NCBI GenBank assembly: GCA_017993615.1 | Contig: JAGOMJ010000020.1 | Span: forward strand, 1 to 40,277 | DNA: 40,277 bases | Source of the DNA: Smithella sp. | GTDB lineage: Bacteria; Desulfobacterota; Syntrophia; Syntrophales; Smithellaceae | Direction: 5' to 3' | Shown here: piece after piece, positions 16,705 to 25,407 of the stretch | Layout of the letters: the number at the start of each line of letters is the position of its first letter | Position numbering within the stretch: the first letter of the stretch is position 1 | The notes under the pieces: model-generated | Database searches by the model: none | The model's input: the letters and a program-made list of their open reading frames with translations, nothing else | What the model was told of the DNA's origin: nothing | Made by a program: the position numbers and the translations under genes

Positions 16705-17427
16705 GTGAGAAAAGATCACCGTCCATATTACATTAAACGCTTCTATAACAGGTTTCAGAAGTGGTACGCGCGTTATTATATCGCTCCGCAATGCGAATAT
16801 TTCGGACGCGGGCTGGTATTTATGAAGCCGTGGCATGTGGAAATATTCGGCGGGCCGGTTTCCCTGGGGGATTACACGACGGTGATTGCCACCTCCGACC
16901 GGAAGGTGCGGTTTACGGTGTGGCCGGTCTGGATGGGGCAGGGCAAGATTGAAATCGGCCAATGCTGCCTGATCTGTCCCGGGACACGCATCATGTCCGC
17001 GACATCGGTTACCATGGGTGACGGTTGCATGACGGCCCAAAGTGTCAGTATCGGCGATGCGGATTGGCATGATATTTACGATCGCAGCATGCCGGTCGGC
17101 AACACGCAGGCGGTGACGATCGGCAACAATGTCTGGATCGGCGACAGTGCCATGGTTTCCAAAGGGGTGACGATCGGCGATAACGCCGTCATCGGCGCCG
17201 GATCGGTGGTGGTGAAGGATATTCCCGCCAACGCCATCGCGGCAGGCAATCCGGCCAGGGTCATCAAATATCTTGATCCGGACAGGCCGATCAGAACGAG
17301 AAAAGACTGGCTGTCCGATCCCGCCGGGCTGGCCCGGGATTTTGAAGTGATTGATCGTGCAATTATGAAGGGAAATACCATGGCCGGCTGGTTCCGGTCC
17401 GTGCTGTTTCCTCGTCAGGGAGATTGA
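16705..17427 (+). CDS. Left-handed beta-helix acyltransferase
   Basis: A hexapeptide-repeat O-acyltransferase (240 aa) of the LacA/NodL/maltose acetyltransferase fold. The coils run through about residues 55-185 with the usual [LIV]-G-x4 rhythm, e.g. VTIGNNVWIGDSAMVSKGVT and GAGSVVVKDIPANAIAAGNP. The final AGNPARVIK is the family hallmark. The His of DADWHD may be catalytic. The start is GTG 16705 with AAAGG 8 bases upstream. The radical SAM gene begins three bases after its stop. Probable role: acetylating a sugar of the surface glycan. Confidence 0.87.
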   Translation: MRKDHRPYYIKRFYNRFQKWYARYYIAPQCEYFGRGLVFMKPWHVEIFGGPVSLGDYTTVIATSDRKVRFTVWPVWMGQGKIEIGQCCLICPGTRIMSATSVTMGDGCMTAQSVSIGDADWHDIYDRSMPVGNTQAVTIGNNVWIGDSAMVSKGVTIGDNAVIGAGSVVVKDIPANAIAAGNPARVIKYLDPDRPIRTRKDWLSDPAGLARDFEVIDRAIMKGNTMAGWFRSVLFPRQGD

Positions 17428-17430
17428 AAA

Positions 17431-19005
17431 ATGCGTATAGCTGTTATTGCTCCGCCATATCCGCTTGAAGAAATGCCGTCGCCGCCGCTGGGCGTGACGT
17501 ATGTGGCCGCGGCCTTCGCCGGTGCCGGTGCGGATGTCCGGATCTTTGATTATATTGTGTCCGGATATTCCCGTGAAAAAATTGAAAACCAACTGGCGTC
17601 GTTTTCACCCGATGCCGTCGGGGCGACATCGGTAACCTTGAATTTTTACGATGCGCAGAAGATTCTGCGTGATGTTAAACAGTATAATCATGAGATCATC
17701 ACCATCATGGGCGGGCCGCACGTATCGTTCACGGTCGAGGAAACGCTGAAGCATTATCCGGAAATCGATCTGATCGTCATCGGCGAAGGCGAGGCAACCA
17801 TTGCCGAACTCACGCCCGTGCTCAGGCAGAAAGAAAAATGGCGCGAGGTGAGGGGAATCGCCTATCGGGAAGGCGATGAGATCGTCCGCACGCCTAAAAG
17901 AGATTTCGTAACGGACATCGATAATATTCCTCTGCCGGCAAGGCATTTATTGCCCATTTCACGGTATCGCGCATTGGGATTTCCCGTCAGTCTGATCACC
18001 GGTCGCGGATGTCCTTATTCGTGCATTTTTTGTCTGGGACGCAAAATGGTCGGCTCCAAAGTTCGCAAACGAAACTCCCGCCTGGTTCTGGATGAGATCG
18101 AACAGATCATCGGTTACGGTTTCGACCGCATTAATATTGCCGATGATCTCTTTACCACCGACAAGGAAAGGGTCCGGGAAATCTGTGCGGGAATCAAGGA
18201 ACGATCGTTGAAATTTCCCTGGAGCGCTTTTGCCCGCGTGGATACGGTCAGCCAGGAGGTCTTTGACCTGATGGCCGAAGCCGGATGCGACAGCGTCAGT
18301 TTCGGCGTGGAAACGGGAAATCCGGACATGCTCAAACGGATCAAGAAAGGGATCCGGCTGGAGCAGGTCTATTCGGCGGTGAAAATGTGTCAGCAGGCGG
18401 GCATGATTGCCCATGCTTCCTTTATTATCGGACTGCCGGGAGAGACGAAGGAAACCCTTCATCAAACCGATCAGTTTGCCAAGAGTACCAAAGCGATTTA
18501 CGGTTACCATTTCCTGGCGCCTTTTCCGGGAACGACGGTGCGGGAGAAGATTGGCGACTATGATCTGCAGATCCTCACGGACGACTGGTCGCGCTACGAC
18601 GCAAACGACGCGATTGTCAGAACATCCTTCCTGAATCCCGAAGAGATGAAGGCGTTCGGAGACGGCTATGAAAAAGAAATGACAGACGACTGGAACAAAA
18701 TCGTCCGGAGATATCACGAAGGCCGGGGCTCCGTTGAAGATAAAATGCAGGTAGAAGGACACTGGCGGATGAAACTGACCTATCGGCTTCTGAAAGAGGA
18801 CATCATCGAGCAATGCGGCTTGATCGAGCCGGAATGCTGTCGGGGCTCGAAAGAAAACGCGTTGCGGGAACTTTGTAACAGAATCGGAAAAATCACCCAG
18901 GCGGACCCCGGCGTGATTGACAATACCCTTTACGATTTTGCCGGACGCGGATATTTGAAAGCTGAAATGTCCGATCAGGGATGCCGCTGGTCCTGGTCCA
19001 AATGA
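17431..19005 (+). CDS. B12-binding-domain radical SAM protein
   Basis: The protein (524 aa) has an N-terminal cobalamin-binding-like Rossmann domain (about 1-140; APPYPLEEMPSPPLGVTYVA, GGPHVSF, VIGEGE) and a radical SAM domain with the [4Fe-4S] ligands C194, C198 and C201 (GRGCPYSCIFC). The B12 base-off motif DxHxxG is absent, as in many members. A C-terminal region of about 150 residues is unassigned. Members perform C-methylations or ring changes on lipids, antibiotics and cofactors. It follows the acyltransferase gene by three bases, so it belongs to the same operon and probably modifies the same product. Substrate unknown. Confidence 0.88.
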   Translation: MRIAVIAPPYPLEEMPSPPLGVTYVAAAFAGAGADVRIFDYIVSGYSREKIENQLASFSPDAVGATSVTLNFYDAQKILRDVKQYNHEIITIMGGPHVSFTVEETLKHYPEIDLIVIGEGEATIAELTPVLRQKEKWREVRGIAYREGDEIVRTPKRDFVTDIDNIPLPARHLLPISRYRALGFPVSLITGRGCPYSCIFCLGRKMVGSKVRKRNSRLVLDEIEQIIGYGFDRINIADDLFTTDKERVREICAGIKERSLKFPWSAFARVDTVSQEVFDLMAEAGCDSVSFGVETGNPDMLKRIKKGIRLEQVYSAVKMCQQAGMIAHASFIIGLPGETKETLHQTDQFAKSTKAIYGYHFLAPFPGTTVREKIGDYDLQILTDDWSRYDANDAIVRTSFLNPEEMKAFGDGYEKEMTDDWNKIVRRYHEGRGSVEDKMQVEGHWRMKLTYRLLKEDIIEQCGLIEPECCRGSKENALRELCNRIGKITQADPGVIDNTLYDFAGRGYLKAEMSDQGCRWSWSK

Positions 19006-19007
19006 AA

Positions 19008-19628
19008 TTATTCCTGCTTGCGGATCAGGATTCCCAGTGATTCGCACATGGGCATTTCCGTGTAACGTCCGGAATCTACCGCTTGCTGATAAACCCGGTA
19101 AGGCGCCTGTCCGCCTTTCGCCGGATCGGAAAAGATATCATGAAATAAAAGATATCCGCCGGGCATCAGATTTTTTTCCCAGATTTCGTAATCGCTGAGC
19201 ACGGAGTCATAGGCGTGGCTGCCGTCAATGAATATCAGGCTCAGGGGCGTTTTCCACACGCGGCCGATGGTTGCCGAACGGCCGACTACGGGAATGACAA
19301 CATCGTCCAGGTCAAAATCGAAAATGGTTTTCCGGAAGAATTTAAACGTATCGATCTTTCCGCTTTCCCTGTCCAGCAAATCGGGATCGAAATATTCTTC
19401 GCCCGGCTGCTGTTCTTCTGAACCGGTGTGGTGATCAAGGGAGAACAAAACGGTTCCGTTTTCTTTACAGGCCGTGCCCAGATAGACGGAAGACTTGCCG
19501 CAGTAGCTTCCGATTTCGAGACAAGGTCCCTTCTTGCCGGCTTCTAAGGCCAGACGGTACAGACAGGCCGCTTCGCGTTCGTCCAGAAATCCTTTGACCT
19601 GATCGATCTTCTGTTTGCTTATGTTCAT
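19008..19628 (-). CDS. Class I SAM methyltransferase (Methyltransf_24-like)
   Basis: A 206-residue methyltransferase of the type often linked to sugar or antibiotic biosynthesis. Motif I is CLEIGSYCGKSSVYLG near residue 36. The central LIFIDGSHAYDSVLSDYEIW and GGYLLFHDIF carry the acidic and His residues typical of metal-assisted members. It is convergent with the radical SAM gene, with two bases between the stops, so it is transcribed separately while sharing the region. The start ATG at 19628 has no strong ribosome-binding site. The function within the glycan cluster is inferred from location only. Confidence 0.8.
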   Translation of the reverse strand: MNISKQKIDQVKGFLDEREAACLYRLALEAGKKGPCLEIGSYCGKSSVYLGTACKENGTVLFSLDHHTGSEEQQPGEEYFDPDLLDRESGKIDTFKFFRKTIFDFDLDDVVIPVVGRSATIGRVWKTPLSLIFIDGSHAYDSVLSDYEIWEKNLMPGGYLLFHDIFSDPAKGGQAPYRVYQQAVDSGRYTEMPMCESLGILIRKQE

Positions 19629-19651
19629 TGCTGACGTTGCCGGATCAATGA

Positions 19652-19687
19652 AAATGGCAAATGCTTTTTAAAAAGCATTTGCCATTT
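19652..19687. terminator. Perfect 36-bp palindrome, probable bidirectional terminator
   Basis: AAATGGCAAATGCTTTTT (19652-19669) is followed directly by its exact reverse complement (19670-19687). In RNA this gives a 13-bp stem with a T5A5 loop and a few U residues after it on the minus strand. It lies 57 bases after the stop of the TPR gene (minus strand) and could also stop + strand readthrough from the radical SAM gene. Confidence 0.65.
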
Positions 19688-19743
19688 GGTTTTATGTTAC
19701 AATGGACTTTTATGTCAAAACGCGCTTCATCCCACCGTCCGAT

Positions 19744-21084
19744 TTACATGATTTCCCGATAGATCTTCCAGTTGTCGCCCACTTTTTTGAGCTCAAGGGT
19801 TTTGGTCCCTTTGTCTTTGAGGAGCGAGGAACTGTAGGATTGCGTAAAGACGGCCTTTGCGCGATCTCCGTCCACGGATATTTTCAAATCATCAATTTGA
19901 ATGCTTATATTCTTACTTCTGTTGCGTACATTATTTTTATAATCGATCCAGGCATCCAGATTCATTTTCCTGGATTCAAAACGTTCATCGTAACAACTGC
20001 GGTAAGTCGCCATGTCTCCCGATTGCCAGCTGTTAAGCCACGTGTTGACGGAACCCTTGATATCCTCTTCAGGCGTTGAAGACACCTTTGTGTCGGCAAC
20101 GACTGCTGCCGCGGCTGCCGGCGGTATCGCATCGGCGGGAGCGGCGGCGACAGGAGCGGCTATTTTCTTCGGCAAATTTAATTTATCTTCGAAGACCTGA
20201 ACAATGGCCCCCCGGATATCCTGGTTGTCGGATGTTCTTTTTTCCGGGAAATATTTAAGAAAGTCATCATAGGCTTCCTTGTCCGGATTCTGATTAAGCG
20301 CCGTTGAGTAATCGGCTAGCGATTTTGCATATTCTTCCAGGCCGTAATAAGCCAGCCCTCTGTTGTAGAAGGAGGACGTATCATCGGGATTTTTTTCGAT
20401 GGCGGTATTATAGTCGGCGATGGCCTGCTGAAGATTTCCCTGACTCTGATAAATATTGCCCCGGTTGGCGTAAAATCCGGCAAAATTCGGGCTGAGTTCG
20501 ATGGCTTTGTTGTAGTCGGCAATGGCCTTGTCGGTGTTGCCCTGTGCCTGATACACATTGCCTCTGTTGGAATACACGCCGGCAAAATTCGGGTTAAGCT
20601 CGACGGCTTTGTTGTAATCGTCAAGCGCCTGTTGGAAATTACCCTGTGCCTGATACACATTGCCTCTGTTGCAGTATGCGGCTGAGTATCTGGGATTGGT
20701 TTCCAGAGCCTTTGTATAACTGGCGACTGCCTGAGCCAGGTCGCCCTGCTTTTCGTAAGTATTGCCCATGTTGTAGTAGGCTTCCGTGTACAGGGGATTG
20801 ATTTCCACAGCCTTTGTGTAGTCTTCAATGGCTTCAGCGAGTTTGCCCTGTTTGACATAGGAATTGGCGCGGTTGTAATAAGCCTTGGAGTATTTGGAGT
20901 TCGCCTTGATCGCTTTGGAATAATCGTAGATAGCCTGGTCGAGATTACCCTGTTCTCTGTATTTATTTCCCCGATTGTAGTAATCTTCCGCGGTTCCCGC
21001 GGGGATATCCTGGACCATTTCGGCAAAAATTGATGGCGTGAAAAATAAAAATACCATTAACAAAGTAAATAATATCTTTTTCAT
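19744..21084 (-). CDS. Secreted TPR-repeat protein with C-terminal NTF2-like domain
   Basis: The protein (446 aa) has a signal peptide (about 1-21, ending SIFA). Seven 34-residue TPR repeats follow (about 28-275), with the pattern YYNRGNxYxxQGNxxQAIxDY. An Ala/Pro-rich linker (about 310-335) leads to a C-terminal NTF2/Cds6-like domain (about 340-446). The TPR part should scaffold periplasmic protein complexes; the C-terminal domain is nearly the same as the end of the L,D-transpeptidase at 31805-33202, hinting at cell-wall work. An AAGGAAGG site precedes the ATG. It is a single gene with its own promoter and terminator. Confidence 0.85.
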   Translation of the reverse strand: MKKILFTLLMVFLFFTPSIFAEMVQDIPAGTAEDYYNRGNKYREQGNLDQAIYDYSKAIKANSKYSKAYYNRANSYVKQGKLAEAIEDYTKAVEINPLYTEAYYNMGNTYEKQGDLAQAVASYTKALETNPRYSAAYCNRGNVYQAQGNFQQALDDYNKAVELNPNFAGVYSNRGNVYQAQGNTDKAIADYNKAIELSPNFAGFYANRGNIYQSQGNLQQAIADYNTAIEKNPDDTSSFYNRGLAYYGLEEYAKSLADYSTALNQNPDKEAYDDFLKYFPEKRTSDNQDIRGAIVQVFEDKLNLPKKIAAPVAAAPADAIPPAAAAAVVADTKVSSTPEEDIKGSVNTWLNSWQSGDMATYRSCYDERFESRKMNLDAWIDYKNNVRNRSKNISIQIDDLKISVDGDRAKAVFTQSYSSSLLKDKGTKTLELKKVGDNWKIYREIM

Positions 21085-21143
21085 AATTATTGCCTTCCTT
21101 TTTTTAAATTAATTTTGGTTGATATCCTTGAAAAGTGCAGAAA

Positions 21144-21171
21144 ATTAAACAAAAAATGTTGGTGTTGTCAA
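21144..21171 (-). promoter_or_regulatory. Sigma-70-type promoter of the TPR gene
   Basis: On the minus strand: perfect TTGACA (21171-21166), a 16-bp spacer and TTTAAT (21149-21144), which matches the -10 box at five of six positions. It lies about 60 bases upstream of the start codon. Pattern match only. Confidence 0.6.
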
Positions 21172-21413
21172 GCTAATTCTTGCCGGGAACGTGATTCATC
21201 AGGTTTGTTGCGAGCCTTGAAACAGCAAAAGACGGCTGATACATCAAATGTTAGAAAAAGCATAAAGGATCGTTGAAAAAAATTAATCTGTTTGAATTTC
21301 ATCTTGTGTAACAAATCGAATTGTGTTAGAAGCGGCACATTCTGTAAAAAATTGTCATTCAGTGTAGTTCATAAATCTGGGGGGATTTTATGAAAACACC
21401 GCTGTATTATTGA

Positions 21414-21429
21414 AGATGTTGAAGCATCT
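21414..21429. promoter_or_regulatory. Dyad element A before the first AOR gene
   Basis: AGATG-TTGAAG-CATCT: 5-base complementary arms around a 6-base centre, followed by TGCA-like sequence. Its counterpart at 26118-26133 has the same centre with one change, and paired changes in the arms. Probable shared control element. Confidence 0.45.
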
Positions 21430-21530
21430 GCAAGGCTGTTGAATGTCTTCTTCAATACACGCTCTTATTATTCAGGAAAAGTTCCCATAATTACAAGCAG
21501 GAAACTGAATTATTGTTTTCAGGAGACGGT

Positions 21531-23408
21531 ATGGCAAATTGTGAATCAGGATATGCAAAAAAACTGCTGGAAATCAATCTCACCGAGGTAAAAATTCAAA
21601 AGGCGCCTCTGGATGAATCTCTTTTAAGAAATTATTTGGGAGGAGGCGGTCTGGCAGCGCACCTCTTTCTCAACCGCTTTACCCCTGACTCCGATGCCCT
21701 CTCCGCTGACAATCCGTTAATCATCATGACCGGACCGCTTGTCGGAACATTGCTTCCGGGCACATCCCGTTTTGCCGTGTGTGCCCGATCGCCGCAAACC
21801 GGTTTCTGGGGAATCGGCACATGCGGCGGTACGTTCGGACCGGAACTCAAGTTTGCCGGATACGATGGAATTTTTATCGAAGGGAAATCAGAAAAACCGG
21901 TTTATCTTTTGATCGAAGATGACAACGTGGAAATCCGCGACGCTGCGGATCTGTGGGGAGAACCGGTTTATAAGGTGACCGACATATTAAAGGAACGGCA
22001 TGGCGGCAAGCGCAAACCGAAAGTGCTGGTGATCGGACCCGGTGGAGAAAATCTGGTGCGCTTTGCGGCCATTGCCAATGACAAAGCGCATTACATCGGC
22101 AGAACCGGTATGGGAGCCGTCATGGGCTCTAAAATGCTTAAAGCCGTTGTGGTCAGCGGTACAGGCAAGGTTTTGCCGGCTTTACCGGAAGAGTACAAAG
22201 CCCTTCGGGAAAACCTTCTTGAGAAAATCAAAGAAAACCAGTTCGGCCAGGTTTTGCGCAGCATGGGAACGGCGGCTTCGATGGACCCGGGAATGATGAT
22301 GGGAGACGTGCCGATCCGTAACTGGACCAAGGGTGAGTTTGATGGCTCCGTGAACATCGGCGGACCGACGATGACCGAGAAATACCTGACCAAGGTGCAT
22401 GCCTGCTATGCCTGTCCGATTGCCTGCAAGCGCGTCGTCAGAGTGGAAGGCGGACCGTTTCAAACCGAAGAGGGGCCCGGTCCGGAGTACGAGACCTGCT
22501 GCACATTTGGCTCCTTTATGGAAAATGATAATCTGGAGGGGATTATTAAGGCCAATGAGACCTGCAACCAGTACGGTGTAGATACCATTTCCTGCGGGGC
22601 CACGATTGCCTTTGCGATGCAGTGCTTTGATAGCGGTATTCTTTCCACGGAGGATACCGATGGAATCGAACTGAACTGGGGAAATATCGAATCCGCTCTG
22701 AAAATGGTCGAAAAGATTGCCAAGCGCGAGGGCATCGGAAATGTCCTGGCGGAAGGTTCCGCTAAGGCGGCGCAAATTATCGGCAAGGGTTCCGAACAGT
22801 ATGTGGTGGCGGTCAAGGGACTGGAACTGCCGGCGCATGATCCCCGCGGGTTTCACGGTATGGGACTGGAATACGCTGTGGGATATCGCGGCGCCTGCCA
22901 CCTTCAACACATGAGTCATACCATTGAACAGGGAATGACGGATCAGGCGGATGCCGGGTTCAAAGCCGATTATGAAGGTCCCTCCAGCGATGGAAAGGCG
23001 GAGATGGTTGTCCTTTCTCAGAATATCGGCGTGCCGCCCACGTCGGCCTGTTTATGTCTTTTTGTGTATGACTGTATTGCCGTTAAAGATTTTGCGGACA
23101 TGATTCATGTCGTGACAGGCTGGGATTATTCCATAGACGATTTGATCAAAACCGGAGAAAAGATCTGGCTTTTGATGCGCGGGATAACGAATCTGCTCGG
23201 CTCACGGGCGGATGACGACACGCTGCCGCCGAATGTCATGAAACCGCTGGAAGAAGGCATGACCGCCGGGTCGGTTCCCGACATCGAGAAAATGCTCACA
23301 GAATTTTATGAGCTCCGAGGGCTTGATGCCAGCGGCCTTCCCCGCAGAGATGTTCTGGAGAAAGCAGGCCTCAATGACCTGGCTCAAAAACTTCATGGTG
23401 CTGCATAG
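21531..23408 (+). CDS. Aldehyde ferredoxin oxidoreductase (tungsten), AOR-1
   Basis: The protein (625 aa) belongs to the AOR family, W-bis-pterin enzymes that oxidise aldehydes to acids, or reduce acids, using ferredoxin. N-terminal pterin-binding features are present (YLGGGGLAAHLF, GTLLPGTSRFAVCARSPQTG, WGIGTCGG). The [4Fe-4S] ligands are C292-x2-C295-x3-C299 (CYACPIAC) plus a distal Cys near 507-509 (SACLCLF). ATG 21531 with AGGAGA five bases upstream is preferred to an upstream TTG. It heads an operon with an SCP2-like protein and an Fe-ADH. It differs clearly from AOR-2 at 29164, so the two probably have different substrates or partners. Confidence 0.92.
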   Translation: MANCESGYAKKLLEINLTEVKIQKAPLDESLLRNYLGGGGLAAHLFLNRFTPDSDALSADNPLIIMTGPLVGTLLPGTSRFAVCARSPQTGFWGIGTCGGTFGPELKFAGYDGIFIEGKSEKPVYLLIEDDNVEIRDAADLWGEPVYKVTDILKERHGGKRKPKVLVIGPGGENLVRFAAIANDKAHYIGRTGMGAVMGSKMLKAVVVSGTGKVLPALPEEYKALRENLLEKIKENQFGQVLRSMGTAASMDPGMMMGDVPIRNWTKGEFDGSVNIGGPTMTEKYLTKVHACYACPIACKRVVRVEGGPFQTEEGPGPEYETCCTFGSFMENDNLEGIIKANETCNQYGVDTISCGATIAFAMQCFDSGILSTEDTDGIELNWGNIESALKMVEKIAKREGIGNVLAEGSAKAAQIIGKGSEQYVVAVKGLELPAHDPRGFHGMGLEYAVGYRGACHLQHMSHTIEQGMTDQADAGFKADYEGPSSDGKAEMVVLSQNIGVPPTSACLCLFVYDCIAVKDFADMIHVVTGWDYSIDDLIKTGEKIWLLMRGITNLLGSRADDDTLPPNVMKPLEEGMTAGSVPDIEKMLTEFYELRGLDASGLPRRDVLEKAGLNDLAQKLHGAA

Positions 23409-23492
23409 CGGGATTGTTCAACTGATCCATTCCACAAACGTATCGGAATGGAAGGTTTTCAATAAAATAAAATTTGGAAAAGGAGAAAGGAT

Positions 23493-24071
23493 ATGCCGTA
23501 CACGTATGGAACACCGGAATGGGACGAAGCTTACAACAAGAGAGTGGAAGAGCGTCTGGCTAATGAGCCAAAACCTTTTATCATTTTTTTGCCTGAATGG
23601 TTAAAAGAGTGGGAAAAGTATATGCAAAATGATGCCAAGTACAAAGAAGTGGCCCTGCCCAACTGGGAAAATGCAATCGTCATTCATATTACGCCGGCGC
23701 CTCAATTCGGTCTGGATCATGATATTTTTGTGAGGATGGATCTCTGGCACAATGGCGAATGCCGCTCCATCCGTTACATTCCCAAATCGGAAGTCGGGAA
23801 AAATCCCAAAGATTTTATTATCACTGCCTCCATTGACCGCTGGTTTGCCGTCGGGAGAAAACAACTGGATGTGGTCAAGGGAATGATGCAGGGGAAACTC
23901 AAACTCAAGGGAGATCTTCCTACGGTCGTCAAGGCGGTCAAGCCCGCCGTTCGCATTGTGGAAACAGTGGGTGAAGTGGGAGGGAAGTATGAGGACGAAC
24001 TGACGCCTGAAGAAACAGAAAAATTCCGGGCCACCGTTAATGAATTGCTGCCCGAATTTGGTCTTGTTTAG
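23493..24071 (+). CDS. SCP2-like lipid-binding protein 1
   Basis: The protein (192 aa) resembles the SCP2 sterol-carrier fold, a hydrophobic-cavity domain that binds fatty acyl or sterol-like ligands. The typical segments ITASIDRWFAVGRKQLDVVK and MMQGKLKLKGDLPTVVKAVK are present near residues 108-150. The first ~50 residues are unusual, rich in Trp, Glu and Lys, e.g. EWLKEWEKYM. It is soluble, with no signal peptide. An AAGGAGAAAGG site lies upstream. It is 84 bp after AOR-1 and 129 bp before Fe-ADH-1, so it may hold the substrate for the two enzymes. Confidence 0.75.
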   Translation: MPYTYGTPEWDEAYNKRVEERLANEPKPFIIFLPEWLKEWEKYMQNDAKYKEVALPNWENAIVIHITPAPQFGLDHDIFVRMDLWHNGECRSIRYIPKSEVGKNPKDFIITASIDRWFAVGRKQLDVVKGMMQGKLKLKGDLPTVVKAVKPAVRIVETVGEVGGKYEDELTPEETEKFRATVNELLPEFGLV

Positions 24072-24085
24072 AAACGGTCTTAGTG

Positions 24086-24127
24086 ACACCGGATGGAGGA
24101 AGGAGTTATTTCGCCGATATCCGGTGT
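24086..24127 (+). terminator. Possible intra-operon terminator or attenuator
   Basis: ACACCGGAT (24086-24094) pairs perfectly with ATCCGGTGT (24119-24127) across a 24-nt loop and is followed by a T-rich stretch (TTGTCTGATTTTT). It lies between SCP2-like gene 1 and Fe-ADH-1, so it may only partly stop transcription. Confidence 0.4.
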
Positions 24128-24200
24128 TTGTCTGATTTTTATAATTTCGTTTCAATATGCTCATAAATTAATGACTCAATCATTCAAGGAGAGGTGAACT

Positions 24201-25364
24201 ATGGCGTACGACAGGGATCTCAACTTCATCTATCGCAATCCGACAAGATTAATTTACGGGGAGAATTCGATCAACGAAGTGGGACTGGAAGCAGATGCGC
24301 TGAAATGCAGCAGGGCCTTTTTGGTGACGGATAAGGGCATCGTGAATGCCGGACTGACCGAACGGGTGGAAAAAGCGCTGGGCAGAAAACTGGCGGGAAC
24401 TTTTGACGGGTGCATTCAGGATTCCGATTTGCGCATTATTAATGATGCAGCCGAAATTGCCCGGGGCAAGGGAGCCGATATTCTGGTCAGTGTCGGCGGC
24501 GGCAGCGTGATTGATACAACCAAAGGGATTGCTATTGTTTTAAAGGAAGGCGGTAAAATTGAGGATTATAAGGGGCAGCAGTGTCTTACGCGTCCGCAAA
24601 CGCCCCATATTGTCATTCCCACAACGGCAGGCACCGGCAGTGAGGTGACGTACTTTGCGGTGATCAAGGATCAGGTCAACCACCAGAAACACCCCTATTG
24701 CGATGATAATATCATTCCCAATGTCGGGATTCTCGATCCGACCATGACCGCGGGATTGCCGCCGATGCTGACGGCCACCACAGGCATGGACGCTTTTAGT
24801 CACGCACTGGAGGCCATTCATGCGACACCCTGCTCGCCGGTTGCGGACGGCATGGCGCTGCACGCCATCCGATTGATTATGGAATATCTGCCCCTGTGCG
24901 TAGAGAACGGCAAAGACCTGTTTGCGCGAGGTCAGCAGTTAATGGCGTCTACCATCGCCGGAATCGCCTTTACCAATGCCCAGGTCGGTCTTGTCCACGC
25001 CATCGCCCATACGCTGGGTGGGCTTTTCCAGGTGCCTCACGGATTAGCCAACAGCCTGATGCTTCCGCATGTCGTCCGTTACAACATGGACACCTGCGCG
25101 GATAAATATGTCATGATCGCCCAGGCCATGAATATTTACGCTAAGGGGATGAGTGATGAAGAGGCGAGCGAAGCGGTGGCCGAAGCCATAACCGCATTAA
25201 CCAAAAGAATGGGCGTACCGCAACGGTTGAGGGATGTCGGTGTTCCTGAAGACGGTCTGGTTCAGTTGGCTGAAGGGACGTTATCCGATGGCGCCATTGT
25301 TTATAATCCCAAACCTGTTTTTGAAGCGGAAGAGGTTCTCGGCATCATCAAGCAGGCATGGTAG
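24201..25364 (+). CDS. Iron-containing alcohol dehydrogenase, Fe-ADH-1
   Basis: A group III (iron-type) alcohol dehydrogenase (387 aa) that interconverts alcohols and aldehydes with NAD(P)H. The cofactor motif is GGGSVIDTTKG (99-109), followed by PTTAGTGSEVT (140-150). All four metal ligands of the family are present: D197 and H201 (GMDAFSHALEA), H266 (LVHAIAH) and H280 (VPHG). A GGAGAGG site precedes the ATG. Next to AOR-1 it would complete an acid-aldehyde-alcohol route. The SCP2-like gene 2 starts 43 bp later. Confidence 0.93.
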   Translation: MAYDRDLNFIYRNPTRLIYGENSINEVGLEADALKCSRAFLVTDKGIVNAGLTERVEKALGRKLAGTFDGCIQDSDLRIINDAAEIARGKGADILVSVGGGSVIDTTKGIAIVLKEGGKIEDYKGQQCLTRPQTPHIVIPTTAGTGSEVTYFAVIKDQVNHQKHPYCDDNIIPNVGILDPTMTAGLPPMLTATTGMDAFSHALEAIHATPCSPVADGMALHAIRLIMEYLPLCVENGKDLFARGQQLMASTIAGIAFTNAQVGLVHAIAHTLGGLFQVPHGLANSLMLPHVVRYNMDTCADKYVMIAQAMNIYAKGMSDEEASEAVAEAITALTKRMGVPQRLRDVGVPEDGLVQLAEGTLSDGAIVYNPKPVFEAEEVLGIIKQAW

Positions 25365-25407
25365 TTTGGATTCATTAATATTCATTCAAAGATATGAAGG
25401 AGGAGCT

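Larger units (their letters stand above)
21085..21530. other. Divergent intergenic region before the first AOR gene
   Basis: A 446-bp AT-rich region without a gene. It holds the promoter of the TPR gene (minus strand, 21144-21171). On the + strand side, a 9-bp stem TATTGAAGA / TCTTCAATA (21408-21416 / 21449-21457) encloses a dyad, AGATGTTGAAGCATCT (21414-21429). A closely similar dyad occurs at 26118-26133 before the second half of the AOR region. No clear + strand promoter was found. Confidence 0.5.

Noticed and set aside
17959..19047. Long minus-strand frame (362 codons) opposite the radical SAM gene
   Set aside because: Antisense to a well-supported gene, no motifs; a shadow of codon bias.
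21300..21530. Molybdenum/tungsten cofactor riboswitch before AOR-1
   Set aside because: Expected from biology, but the region is AT-rich and I could not recognise the conserved stems; a covariance-model search would be needed.
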